Assembly (NCBI RefSeq): GCF_008642355.1
Contig: NZ_CP029193.1
Coordinates: 5,790,001-5,854,000 of the forward strand
From: Streptomyces venezuelae
Lineage (GTDB): Bacteria; Actinomycetota; Actinomycetes; Streptomycetales; Streptomycetaceae
Reading direction: 5' to 3'
DNA: 64,000 nt
Shown here: positions 25,962 to 35,900 of the stretch, piece after piece
How the letters are laid out: the number at the start of each line of letters is the position of its first letter
How positions within the stretch are numbered: position 1 is the stretch's first letter
Program-made: the position numbers and the translations under genes
Notes under the pieces: model-generated
What the model saw: the letters and a program-made list of their open reading frames with translations, nothing else
What the model was told of the DNA's origin: nothing
The model's database searches: none

Positions 25962-26155
25962 GAGCCTGTGTCATAACCCCGGCCGGGTGGTCGCCGCCCG
26001 GCACGCACGCTCGCCGTGTCGCCGAAACGTCCTAGTGGCTCCTCCCCCAGGCCTTGAGGGCCCGGGGGGACCCCCATCGAGGACGCTCCGGCGCCTTGCG
26101 ATCGCACGCACCAGACGACGCCCACTGATCCGGCCGGGGTTATGACACAGGCTCT
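25961..26155. mobile_element. MITE-like element with perfect 26 bp terminal inverted repeats
   Basis: The left end (25961-25986, beginning AGAGCCTGTGTCATAACC) and the right end (26130-26155, ending GACACAGGCTCT) are exact inverted copies over 26 bp. The 143 bp interior has no open frame that looks coding and contains its own imperfect hairpin (CCCCCAGGCC at 26044, GGCCCGGGGG at 26059). Small size plus long perfect ends fits a miniature inverted-repeat transposable element. No clear target-site duplication is visible, so a large stem-loop or terminator between the two SseB genes is the alternative. Confidence 0.55.
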
Positions 26156-26233
26156 AAGCTGGTTGCATTCCTGTGTTGTCTTCCAATGTCTCCCGTGGGG
26201 GGCACCGAGTTCGCCGCGAAGGGGCGGTTACGG

Positions 26234-27010
26234 GTGAGTGCGTCGGGCACGGCCGCGGCCGGGCAGCAGGTCGAGCAGTTGCTGCGCCAGGTGACGCCGG
26301 GGCGTTACGACGCGTACGAGGCGCTGCTGCGCGCGCTCGCCGCCGACCAGGTGTGGATGCTGCTCTGGCACGGCCAGGCCGGCTCTCCCGACGCCCAGTA
26401 CGGGAACATGGAAGTGGAAGGGCTCGGCTACGCACCGTGCGTGACCTCCGCCCAGGAGCTGTCCGCCAGTGGCTGGAACCGCAGCTACGAAGTGGTGCGG
26501 GGCACCGACATCGCCCGCACCCTCTACCCCGACCACTACGGCATCTGGCTCAACCCGCACGCACCCGGCGGCGGCGTCGGCATCCCCTGGCTGGACCTGC
26601 GCCGCATCGCCACGGGCCTGGACGCGCTCCCCGCGGGCCCGCTCCGGCTCACCGAGCCCAGCATCGAAATCCCCCAGTTCTACGCCCTGTTGACGCAGAA
26701 CGCCCACCGCACCCCCGTGGTCCGCTCGCTGCGCCGCGCCTGGGTGCAGCCCGCCCTCGGGGCGCCCTATCTGGCCATCGGCCTCGACGTGTACGACACG
26801 TCGCCGCCGTCGGTCGACGCGGTCCGCACGATGATGCGCCAGTCCATCCCCGCGGTCCCCGAGGGCCTGCCCGTCTCGACGGTCGCGATGTCCGACGACT
26901 ACGACCCGGTCGCGATGTGGCTGCGAGCCAATGCCAGGCCGTTCTACGACCGCGAAGCCCAGGCGGCCCCGGCGCCCGCGGGCGGTTACGGCTACCCCGC
27001 GCAGTACTGA
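26234..27010 (+). CDS. SseB-domain protein 2
   Basis: About 258 residues, with the same two-part SseB architecture as the previous gene: an N-terminal domain (about 10-120) and a C-terminal part ending MWLRANARPFYDRE, matching the DWLRAKVRPFYHR end of its neighbour. It therefore looks like a diverged tandem paralogue. GTG at 26234 with AAGGGG about 9 nt upstream is preferred; an ATG at 26186 has no ribosome site. Tail ends in a Gly/Tyr/Ala-rich stretch. Function unknown; the two genes are separated by the inverted-repeat element, so they may not be co-transcribed. Confidence 0.85.
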   Translation: MSASGTAAAGQQVEQLLRQVTPGRYDAYEALLRALAADQVWMLLWHGQAGSPDAQYGNMEVEGLGYAPCVTSAQELSASGWNRSYEVVRGTDIARTLYPDHYGIWLNPHAPGGGVGIPWLDLRRIATGLDALPAGPLRLTEPSIEIPQFYALLTQNAHRTPVVRSLRRAWVQPALGAPYLAIGLDVYDTSPPSVDAVRTMMRQSIPAVPEGLPVSTVAMSDDYDPVAMWLRANARPFYDREAQAAPAPAGGYGYPAQY

Positions 27011-27329
27011 GCGGCGCGAACCAGTCATCGAGCAGCCACGACGGACGGGATGTCCGTTGTGGTGCGGGTGGGCCCCTATGGGCTCCTGTGCCGCCTTGCG
27101 ACCCAACTGCCCCGTGTTCGCCCGCCGTTCACCGGCGTCCGGATAACGGAACACCCCGATCAGCATCACGGTTGCGCATCCTTTCCCCGTCAAGTCTGGT
27201 AACAGATCGCGACGTGGATGAAGACTCCCGCTCCAGGGGCCTGATGCCCCTGTGTACGACGGACTGATCACGTCGCTACAGCGGCAAGTGCGGGCCGGTC
27301 ACCACCGGTTGAGAGGGGTCCCTGCCACG
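27011..27329. other. Intergenic region before the peptide transporter; one hairpin
   Basis: About 320 bp with no supported gene. A 7 bp perfect hairpin CAGGGGC/GCCCCTG lies at 27234-27252 some 78 nt before the permease start and could be part of the 5' leader. The AT-richer stretch 27150-27215 is the likeliest promoter area, but no convincing -35/-10 pair is seen. Confidence 0.45.
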
Positions 27330-28334
27330 ATGACGGCACCATTGCATGACACACCTGCGGACGCGGACCCGACCGAGGACGTCGCCCCCGCAGTTGATGC
27401 AGGGGTGAAAAAGGTCGAGGGTCGGTCCCTCAAGCAGATCGCCTGGAACCGCCTGAAGCGGGACAAGGTCGCCCTGGCCGGCGGCATCACCGTGCTGCTC
27501 CTGGTGCTGGTCGCCATCTTCGCGCCCCTGATCGTGAACCTGCTGGGCCACGACCCCAACGGATTCCACCAGGACGAGCTCGACGAGCTGACCGGCCTGC
27601 CCAAGGGCGCCCTCGGCGGCGTGAGCGGCGACTTCCTCTTCGGGGTCGAGCCCAACAAGGGCCGCGACGTCTTCAGCCGCATCGTCTACGGCGCGCGGAT
27701 CTCACTCCTCGTGGCGTTCCTCGCGGCCATCGTGGCCGTGGCGCTCGGCACCCTCTTCGGGATCATCGCCGGTTACTTCGGCGGCTGGATCGACGCCCTG
27801 ATCAGCCGCGTGATGGACGTACTGCTCTCCTTCCCGCAGCTGCTCTTCATCATCTCGCTGGTCTCCGTGCTCCCCGACGACCTGCTCGGCCTCCAGGGCA
27901 CCAGCGTGCGCGTCGCGATCCTCGTCATGGTCATCGGCTTCTTCGGCTGGCCGTACGTCGGCCGCATCGTCCGCGGCCAGACGCTCTCGCTCCGTGAGCG
28001 CGAGTACGTGGAGGCGGCCCGCAGCCTCGGCGGCGGCAAGCGGCACATCCTGTTCCGCGAACTGCTGCCCAATCTGGTCGCCCCCATCACCGTCTACGCG
28101 ACGCTGATGATCCCGACCAACATCCTCACGGAGGCGGCCCTCAGCTTCCTCGGCGCCGGCGTCAAGCCGCCGACGGCCTCGTGGGGCGGCATGCTGCGCG
28201 ACGCGCTCAAGACGTACGAGCACGACCCGATGTTCATGGTCTTCCCGGGCGTCACCATCTTCATCACCGTCCTGGCCTTCAACCTCTTCGGCGACGGGCT
28301 GCGTGACGCGCTCGACCCGAAGGGGACGCGCTAG
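27330..28334 (+). CDS. Oligopeptide ABC transporter permease (OppC/DppC type)
   Basis: A 334-residue inner-membrane permease. A cytoplasmic N-terminal tail of about 45 residues precedes the first membrane helix (VALAGGITVLLLVLVAIFAP). The BPD_transp_1 domain follows with the EAA loop EYVEAARSLGGGKRHILFRELLPNL (shown here only by its position, about 225-250), and FLGAGVKPPTASWGGML is the typical OppC/DppC C-terminal motif. ATG at 27330 has GAGAGGGG about 12 nt upstream. It is the first gene of a five-gene transporter set in the order permease C, binding protein, permease B, ATPase D, ATPase F. Confidence 0.93.
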   Translation: MTAPLHDTPADADPTEDVAPAVDAGVKKVEGRSLKQIAWNRLKRDKVALAGGITVLLLVLVAIFAPLIVNLLGHDPNGFHQDELDELTGLPKGALGGVSGDFLFGVEPNKGRDVFSRIVYGARISLLVAFLAAIVAVALGTLFGIIAGYFGGWIDALISRVMDVLLSFPQLLFIISLVSVLPDDLLGLQGTSVRVAILVMVIGFFGWPYVGRIVRGQTLSLREREYVEAARSLGGGKRHILFRELLPNLVAPITVYATLMIPTNILTEAALSFLGAGVKPPTASWGGMLRDALKTYEHDPMFMVFPGVTIFITVLAFNLFGDGLRDALDPKGTR

Positions 28335-28435
28335 AAGGTCCCAACTGGCTTGCCCCTGCCGCATGTCAGGTGGCTCTAACCATGGTTCTCCGGCAGCACT
28401 TGGCCAGGGACCGCGATCTCGGAGGTTACGAGAAA

Positions 28436-30190
28436 ATGCCCACAGGTTCCACGAAACGACGGCTCACCAGCGGTGCGGCCCTCGTCGTCGCGGCGCTGGT
28501 GACCACCACGGCGTGCGGCGGCGGTGACGGTGGCGACAGCGACTCGAAGGGTGCCGGCTACAACGCGGCGCTGAACAAGATCGCCAACCCTTCCAAGAAG
28601 AAGGGAGGCACGCTGAAGATGGTCGGCAAGCAGGACCTGGACTCCGCCGACCCGCAGCGCGCCTACTACGGCATGACGTGGGACTTCATGCGCTTCTACA
28701 CCCGGCAGCTGGTGACCTACGACACCAAGCCGGGCAAGGCGGGCACGAAGCTGGTCCCGGACCTCGCCACCTCCACGGCGAAGATCTCCGACGACGGCAA
28801 GACGTACACGTACAAGCTGCGTGACGGTCTGACCTGGGAGGACGGCTCCAAGCTGACCTCCAAGGACGTCAAGTACGGCATCGAGCGCACCTGGGCGACG
28901 GACACCATCACCGGTGGCCCCGGCTACATCCGTCAGACGCTCGACCCCAAGACGAAGTACAAGGGTCCCTACAAGGACAAGGGCGGCCTCGACGCGATCG
29001 AGACCCCCGACGACCAGACGATCATCTTCAAGCTGCCCAAGCGCAACGGTGACTTCGAGCAGTTCCTGGCCATGCCCACCGGTTCGCCGGTGAAGGAGTC
29101 CAAGGACACGAAGGCCAAGTACACGCAGCGGCCGTTCTCCTCGGGCCCGTACAAGTTCGAGACGTACAAGTCGAACAAGAAGATCGTTCTGGTCCGCAAC
29201 GACAAGTGGAAGAAGTCCTCGGACCCGATCCGCGCCGCGCTGCCCGACAAGATCGACGTGACGATCTCCGCCAACCAGGAGGAGAACGACAAGAAGCTGA
29301 TGGAAGGGGACTTCGACCTCGACCTCAACGGCACGGGCATGACCCAGTCCGGCCGTGTCAGCGCCGTCACGGACCACCGTGACAACGTCGACAACATGCA
29401 CACGTCCTTCGTGCGCTACGTCGCGCTGGTCCACAATGCCAAGCCGTTCGACAACGTGCACTGCCGCAAGGCCGTGTTCTACGCGACCGACTTCGCGAGC
29501 ATCCAGCAGACCCGCGGCGGCAAGGTCGCGGCCGGCGACATCGCCAACAGCACCTTCCCGGTGGCGATCCCCGGCTACAGCAAGTACGACCCGTACGGCG
29601 TGCTGAAGCGCAAGGGCAAGCCCGACGTCGCCAAGGCCAAGGACGAGCTGAAGCAGTGCGGCAAGCCGTCCGGCTTCACCACCAAGCTCACCGCCCGCAG
29701 CAACAACCCGGGTGAGGTCGACGCCGCCGAGGCGCTGCAGCAGGCCCTCGACAAGGTCGGCATCAAGGTCCAGGTCGACGCCCTCGACGGCGCCGACACC
29801 TCCAGCATCACCGGCTCGCCCTCCGTCGTGAAGAAGCGCGGCTACGGCATGACGATGAGCGGCTGGGGCCCGGACTTCCCGTCCGGTCAGGGCTACGCGC
29901 AGCCGCTGTTCGACAGCCGCTTCCTGAACCCGACCGGTAACTACAACGAGTCGCAGATCAAGGACAAGAAGGTCGACGCGCTCTTCGACAAGGCGATCGC
30001 GGAGACCGACCCGGCCAAGGCCGGCGAGATCTACAAGGAACTCGACAAGAGGATCCTCGACCAGGCCGACTGGATGCCCTTCCTCTACGAGAAGAACATC
30101 ACCTGGCGCGGGTCGCGGCTGACCAACGCCTACATGTCGGACGGCTACAACGGCCGTTACGACTACGCCTCGCTCGGCGTCGTCAAGTAA
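28436..30190 (+). CDS. Oligopeptide-binding lipoprotein (SBP family 5)
   Basis: A 584-residue extracytoplasmic solute-binding protein tethered by C27 (lipobox TTAC, signal MPTGSTKRR then a hydrophobic stretch). After a GGGDGGDSDSKG linker it shows the family-5 features: GGTLKMV, DSADPQRAYY, LVPDLATS, YKLRDGLTWEDG, FDLDLNG and a C-terminal RYDYASLGVV. Such proteins bind di- to oligopeptides. ATG at 28436 has GGAGG with a 10 nt spacer. It is followed by a very stable hairpin ahead of the next permease, which would let the binding protein be made in excess. Confidence 0.94.
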   Translation: MPTGSTKRRLTSGAALVVAALVTTTACGGGDGGDSDSKGAGYNAALNKIANPSKKKGGTLKMVGKQDLDSADPQRAYYGMTWDFMRFYTRQLVTYDTKPGKAGTKLVPDLATSTAKISDDGKTYTYKLRDGLTWEDGSKLTSKDVKYGIERTWATDTITGGPGYIRQTLDPKTKYKGPYKDKGGLDAIETPDDQTIIFKLPKRNGDFEQFLAMPTGSPVKESKDTKAKYTQRPFSSGPYKFETYKSNKKIVLVRNDKWKKSSDPIRAALPDKIDVTISANQEENDKKLMEGDFDLDLNGTGMTQSGRVSAVTDHRDNVDNMHTSFVRYVALVHNAKPFDNVHCRKAVFYATDFASIQQTRGGKVAAGDIANSTFPVAIPGYSKYDPYGVLKRKGKPDVAKAKDELKQCGKPSGFTTKLTARSNNPGEVDAAEALQQALDKVGIKVQVDALDGADTSSITGSPSVVKKRGYGMTMSGWGPDFPSGQGYAQPLFDSRFLNPTGNYNESQIKDKKVDALFDKAIAETDPAKAGEIYKELDKRILDQADWMPFLYEKNITWRGSRLTNAYMSDGYNGRYDYASLGVVK

Positions 30191-30280
30191 CACCCGTAGT
30201 CGCCACGCAACTCCCGCAAGGGAAGCAGTAGTTGTTCGTTACACCGCCGCCGAATCCCGCCAGTCCGAAGGGCAGGTGAT

Positions 30281-30335
30281 GGCCCCGGGCGGTGGCCGGG
30301 ACCCCTCACAAGGGGGTCCCGGCCACCGCCGGGCC
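30281..30335 (+). other. Very stable hairpin between binding protein and permease genes
   Basis: GGCGGTGGCCGGGACCCC (30288-30305) and GGGGTCCCGGCCACCGCC (30313-30330) are perfect 18 bp arms with a 7 nt loop, extended by GGCCC/GGGCC with a 2 nt bulge. It lies inside the transporter operon, 91 nt after the binding-protein stop. Comparable intercistronic hairpins in binding-protein operons protect the upstream mRNA or partly stop transcription, giving more binding protein than permease. Either role fits. Confidence 0.75.
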
Positions 30336-30342
30336 GCGCACA

Positions 30343-31340
<998 letters not shown>

Positions 31341-31344
<4 letters not shown>

Positions 31345-32438
31345 CCGAACTGTCCAAGAGCGGAGCAGCGGTGGGCGAGCCCGTCGCCGGCTCGCCCGCT
31401 CCCACCGCCTTCCTCGAGGTGCGCGACCTCAAGGTGCACTTCCCGACCGACGACGGCCTGGTCAAGTCCGTCGACGGGCTCAGCTTCCAGCTGGAGAAGG
31501 GCAAGACCCTCGGCATCGTGGGGGAGTCCGGGTCCGGCAAGTCGGTCACCTCGCTCGGCATCCTCGGCCTGCACACCGCCGGCCAGTACGGCTCCCGCAG
31601 GGCACAGCTCTCCGGCGAGATCTGGCTGGACGGCACCGAGCTGCTGAGCGCCCCCGCCGACGAGGTGCGCAAGCTGCGCGGCCGCGAGATGGCGATGATC
31701 TTCCAGGACCCGCTGTCCGCGCTGCACCCGTACTACACCATCGGCAAGCAGATCACCGAGGCGTACCGGGTCCACAACGACGTCGACAAGAAGACCGCGC
31801 GCAAGCGCGCGATCGAGATGCTCGACCGGGTCGGGATCCCGCAGCCCGACAAGCGCGTCGACTCCTACCCGCACGAGTTCTCGGGCGGCATGCGCCAGCG
31901 CGCGATGATCGCCATGGCGCTGGTGAACAACCCCGAGCTGCTCATCGCGGACGAGCCGACCACCGCACTCGACGTGACCGTCCAGGCACAGATCCTCGAC
32001 CTCATCCGTGACCTGCAGAAGGAGTTCGGCTCCGCCGTCATCATGATCACGCACGACCTGGGCGTGGTCGCGGAGATGGCGGATGAGCTCCTGGTCATGT
32101 ACGGCGGCCGGTGCGTCGAGCGCGGCACCGCGGAGAAGGTCTTCTACGAACCCCAGCACCCCTACACCTGGGGCCTGCTGGGCTCGATGCCCCGCATCGA
32201 CCGTGAGCAGACCGATCGGCTCATCCCGGTCAAGGGCTCCCCGCCGAGCCTGATCAACCTGCCGAGCGGCTGCGCCTTCAACCCGCGCTGCCCCTACGCG
32301 GACGTCCCCAAGGACCAGATCACCCGCACCGAACGTCCCGAACTGCGTCTGGTGGCCGACGGGCACTGGTCCGCCTGCCACATGTCGCAGGAGGAGCGCA
32401 CCCGGATCTGGACCGAAGAGATTGCGCCGAAGCTGTGA
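31341..32438 (+). CDS. Peptide ABC transporter ATPase (OppD/DppD type)
   Basis: A 365-residue nucleotide-binding subunit. Walker [10 protein letters not shown]-loop [14 protein letters not shown] signature FSGGMRQR, Walker [13 protein letters not shown] and the switch histidine MITHDLG are all present. The C-terminal oligo_HPY region has [11 protein letters not shown] and SACH, whose cysteines may hold a 4Fe-4S cluster in the family. It overlaps the permease by 4 bp and the next ATPase by 4 bp, so the three are tightly coupled. It forms an ATPase heterodimer with the following gene product. Confidence 0.95.
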
Positions 32439-33622
32439 ACGATGACGTGAAGGGCCAGGAGATGACGATCCCGGCGCAGACGCAGAGCTCGCCCGAGCCG
32501 CTGCTCAAGGTCGACGGCCTGGTGAAGCACTTCCCCATCAAGAAGGGGCTGCTCCAGCGCCAGGTGGCCGCCGTCCAGGCGGTCGACGGGCTCACCTTCG
32601 ACGTACGCCCCGGGGAGACCCTCGGCGTCGTCGGGGAGTCCGGCTGCGGCAAGTCGACGATGGGACGGCTGATCACGCGTCTGCTCGAACCGACCGGCGG
32701 GCGCGTCGAGTTCGAGGGCACGGACATCACGCACCTGGGCACGGGCGGCATGCGTCCGTTCCGCCGCGACGTGCAGATGATCTTCCAGGACCCGTATTCG
32801 TCGCTGAACCCCCGGCACACCATCGGCACGATCGTCGGCGCGCCCTTCAAGCTCCAGGGCGTCAAGCCCGAGGGCGGCGTGAAGAAGACCGTGCAGGAGA
32901 TGCTGGAGCGCGTCGGGCTCAACCCCGAGCACTACAACCGCTACCCGCACGAATTCTCCGGCGGCCAGCGGCAGCGCATCGGCATCGCGCGGGCGCTCGC
33001 CCTGCGGCCCAAGCTGGTGGTGGCGGACGAGCCGGTCTCGGCCCTCGACGTCTCGATCCAGGCCCAGGTGGTCAACCTCCTGGACGACCTGCAGGACGAG
33101 CTCGGCCTCACGTACGTGATCATCGCGCACGACCTGTCGGTCATCCGGCACGTCTCGGACCGCATCGCGGTGATGTACCTCGGCAAGATCGTGGAGCTGG
33201 CGGACCGCCAGGACCTCTACACCAAGCCGATGCACCCGTACACCAAGGCGCTGCTCTCCGCGGTGCCGGTGCCCGACCCCAGGCGGCGCGGCGTCAAGAG
33301 CGAGCGCATCCTGCTCCGCGGCGACGTGCCCTCGCCGATCGACCCGCCCACCGGCTGCCGTTTCCACACGCGGTGCTGGAAGGCGACGGAGATCTGCAAG
33401 ACGAAGGAGCCGCCGCTGACCGCGCTCGCCACCGGGCACCAGGTGGCGTGCCACCACCCGGAGAACGCGGAGGACCAGGCGCCCGAGGACACCAAGCTCC
33501 TCTCGGAGGCCAAGGAGGCGATCGAGGTGGTGTCGGTGGTGCCGAAGGCGGAGGAGTCCGACGCAGAGGTTGCCAAGGCCGCGGCTTCGAAGGAGAAGGG
33601 TCAGAAGTCGACCGACGCCTAA
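32435..33622 (+). CDS. Peptide ABC transporter ATPase (OppF/DppF type)
   Basis: A 395-residue nucleotide-binding subunit pairing with the OppD-like ATPase. Walker [10 protein letters not shown]-loop [11 protein letters not shown], signature FSGGQRQR, Walker [13 protein letters not shown] and IIAHDLS are intact, and the oligo_HPY tail has GCRFHTRC. Beyond that it carries a C-terminal tail of about 60 residues rich in Glu, Lys and Ala that is not part of the ATPase and is probably disordered. The GTG at 32435 overlaps the upstream TGA; an ATG at 32462 is the alternative start. Confidence 0.94.
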   Translation: MNDDVKGQEMTIPAQTQSSPEPLLKVDGLVKHFPIKKGLLQRQVAAVQAVDGLTFDVRPGETLGVVGESGCGKSTMGRLITRLLEPTGGRVEFEGTDITHLGTGGMRPFRRDVQMIFQDPYSSLNPRHTIGTIVGAPFKLQGVKPEGGVKKTVQEMLERVGLNPEHYNRYPHEFSGGQRQRIGIARALALRPKLVVADEPVSALDVSIQAQVVNLLDDLQDELGLTYVIIAHDLSVIRHVSDRIAVMYLGKIVELADRQDLYTKPMHPYTKALLSAVPVPDPRRRGVKSERILLRGDVPSPIDPPTGCRFHTRCWKATEICKTKEPPLTALATGHQVACHHPENAEDQAPEDTKLLSEAKEAIEVVSVVPKAEESDAEVAKAAASKEKGQKSTDA

Positions 33623-33749
33623 GGCAAGTTGACCCGGACCAACTACGCGTACCGGGTCATGTACATGCCCTAGCGGGAGAGTGCAGAGTCTGCGTGTCCA
33701 TGTCCGCGACATCGGACACCCCATCGAATCGCGTTCGAAGGGAAGACTC

Positions 33750-35150
33750 ATGGCACTCTCCCGTTCGGCACGTCTGGGCGCGCTCGCGACCGCGGCGCTC
33801 TCCTTCTGCCTGATCGCCGCCGCACCCGCGCCCCGCCCAGGCTCCGAAGGCGTCGGCGACCCGTACTTCCCCCGGCTCGGCAACGGCGGCTTCGACGTGC
33901 GCCACTACGGTCTCGACCTCGCCTACGACCCCGACACCGACCGCCTCGACGGCCGCACCACGATCACCGCCCGCGCCACCCAGAACCTGTCGTCCTTCGA
34001 CCTCGACCTCCAGAAGCTGACGGTCACGAGAATCGAGGTGAACGGCAGACGCGCCCCCTTCACCCGTGCCGGTGACGAGATCCGCATCACGCCGCGCGAC
34101 GCCCTGCGCAAGAACAAGAACTTCACGGTGACCGTCACCTACGGCGGCGTCCCCGAGCCGCTGAGCGGCCCCATCGTCTTCGGCTCCGACTACGGCTGGA
34201 TGAAGACCACCGACGGTGTCTTCGTCGCCTGCGAGCCGAACGCCGCGTCCACCTGGTTCCCCGCCAGCGACCACCCCTCCGACAAGGCCGCCTTCGACAT
34301 CCGCATCAAGGCGCCCAAGGGCCTGACCTCCGTCTCCAACGGCCGTCTGGTGGGGACGTACGACAAGGGCGGGCAGAGCGTCGCGCACTGGCGCTCGACC
34401 AAGCCCATGGCGACCTATCTCGCGACGGCCACCATCGGCAGGTTCGACGTGAAGAAGGGCACGACGCCGGGCGGCACCCCGATCTACGTCGCCATCGACC
34501 CCGTCCTGGAGAACAGCAACAACGTCGACGTGTACGGGGTCACGGCCGAGGTCACCGACCACTGGTCGAAGATCTTCGGTCCCTACCCCTTCGAGGAGAC
34601 CGGCGCGATCGTCGACGACATGCCACAGGCGGGCTTCTCCCTGGAGACCCAGACCAAGCCGGTGTACTCCGCGATCCGCAGCGAGTCGACCATCGCCCAC
34701 GAGGTGGCCCACCAGTGGTTCGGCGACTCCGTGTCGCCCGCGTCCTGGAACCACATCTGGCTCAACGAGGGCTTCGCGACCTACTCCCAGTGGCTGTGGA
34801 GCGAGCACAAGGGCACCCAGACGGCGCGTGACGCCTTCCGCGCGGGCTACGACGCGCGCCCCGCCGACTCCGCCTTCTGGCAGATCACCGTCGGCGACCC
34901 GCAGCGCGACACGATGTTCGCGTCCGCCGTCTACCAGCGCGGCGCGATGACGCTCCAGGTGCTCAGGGAGCGCATCGGCGACAAGGACTTCTTCAAGCTC
35001 CTGCGGAGCTGGGCGCGGCAGCACCGGTACGGCAACGCGACCACCGCCGACTTCGTGCGCCTCGCCGAGAAGGTCTCCGGCGAGCAGCTCGACGAGCTCT
35101 TCACCACATGGCTCTTCACGAAGGGGAAGCCGGCGCTTCCCCACAGGTAA
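33750..35150 (+). CDS. Exported M1-family metallopeptidase
   Basis: A 466-residue zinc aminopeptidase-like enzyme with a Sec signal peptide (ALSRSARLGALATAALSFCLIAAAPA). The metal site is HEVAHQW (H317, E318, H321) plus E340 in NEGFA, exactly HEXXH-X18-E. The usual exopeptidase GXMEN loop is not canonical: the corresponding region reads AGFSLETQTKP, as in many actinomycete relatives, so substrate length preference may differ. ATG at 33750 has AAGGGAAG at suitable spacing. It follows the peptide transporter by 127 bp and could supply extracellular peptides to it; that link is inferred from position. Confidence 0.92.
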   Translation: MALSRSARLGALATAALSFCLIAAAPAPRPGSEGVGDPYFPRLGNGGFDVRHYGLDLAYDPDTDRLDGRTTITARATQNLSSFDLDLQKLTVTRIEVNGRRAPFTRAGDEIRITPRDALRKNKNFTVTVTYGGVPEPLSGPIVFGSDYGWMKTTDGVFVACEPNAASTWFPASDHPSDKAAFDIRIKAPKGLTSVSNGRLVGTYDKGGQSVAHWRSTKPMATYLATATIGRFDVKKGTTPGGTPIYVAIDPVLENSNNVDVYGVTAEVTDHWSKIFGPYPFEETGAIVDDMPQAGFSLETQTKPVYSAIRSESTIAHEVAHQWFGDSVSPASWNHIWLNEGFATYSQWLWSEHKGTQTARDAFRAGYDARPADSAFWQITVGDPQRDTMFASAVYQRGAMTLQVLRERIGDKDFFKLLRSWARQHRYGNATTADFVRLAEKVSGEQLDELFTTWLFTKGKPALPHR

Positions 35151-35159
35151 GAATGGCGC

Positions 35160-35834
35160 GTGCTCCTGGATCTCTTCACTCCCTCCGTCCAGCATTCGCT
35201 CGACATCGTGGGGATCTTCGCCTTCGCGATCTCCGGCGCCCTGCTCGCGGTGCGCAAGAACTTCGACGTCTTCGGCATCGCCGTCCTCGCCGAGGTCACC
35301 GCGCTGGGCGGAGGGCTCTTCCGCGACCTGGTCATCGGGGCGGTGCCGCCGGCCGCCTTCACCGACCTCGGCTACTTCATCACCCCGCTGTTCGCGGCCG
35401 CACTGGTCTTCTTCCTGCACCCGGAGGTGGAGCGCACCCAGCTCGCCGTGAACGTCTTCGACGCGGCGGGCCTCGGCCTGTTCTGTGTGACGGGCACGAC
35501 CAAGGCGTACGACTACGGGCTCGGCCTCACCGCGTCCGCGACGCTGGGCCTGATGACCGCGGTGGGCGGCGGTGTCCTGCGGGACATCGTCGCCAACGAG
35601 GTGCCCTCGCTGGTCCGCTGGGACCGCGACCTGTACGCCGTCCCCGCCATCGTGGGCGCCACGATGGTCGCCCTGTGCATCCACTACGAGAAGCTGACGG
35701 CCGTCACCAGCAGCATCGCGGTCGTCACGGCGTTCACGCTGCGGCTGCTGGCGATGCACTTCCACTGGCGGGCGCCGCGTGCGTGGAACCGACGGTCCAC
35801 CGCGGTGGAGGCGGAGGCCGAGGAGACGCCGTAG
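35160..35834 (+). CDS. TRIC/YicG-type (UPF0126) membrane protein
   Basis: A 224-residue integral membrane protein of the bacterial TRIC cation channel group. Two repeated units each contain a glycine-rich motif: ISGALLAVRK...GGGLFRDLVIG and FCVTGTTKAYDYG...GGGVLRDIVANEVPSL. About seven membrane helices are expected. The C-terminal tail is charged and Glu-rich. GTG at 35160 starts 9 nt after the peptidase stop, with AGGTAAG upstream, so the two are co-transcribed. Family members conduct monovalent cations in structural studies; the physiological role here is unknown. Confidence 0.9.
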   Translation: MLLDLFTPSVQHSLDIVGIFAFAISGALLAVRKNFDVFGIAVLAEVTALGGGLFRDLVIGAVPPAAFTDLGYFITPLFAAALVFFLHPEVERTQLAVNVFDAAGLGLFCVTGTTKAYDYGLGLTASATLGLMTAVGGGVLRDIVANEVPSLVRWDRDLYAVPAIVGATMVALCIHYEKLTAVTSSIAVVTAFTLRLLAMHFHWRAPRAWNRRSTAVEAEAEETP

Positions 35835-35864
35835 GGATGCGGGCTCCTGCCGGGACAGAAAAAG

Positions 35865-35900
35865 CTACCGCTCAGTAGTTTCCTGTTGTACGTTGCTGGC
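35865..35900 (+). promoter_or_regulatory. Leaderless promoter with possible TetR-type operator
   Basis: TACGTT at 35889-35894 followed by 6 nt and the ATG at 35901 fits a leaderless -10. The -35 position (about 35866-35871) lies inside an imperfect palindrome CTACCGCTCAGTAG (35865-35878; CTAC/GTAG arms). A repressor binding there would block the promoter. The TetR gene at 37700-38338 is nearby but nothing ties it to this site. Confidence 0.4.
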
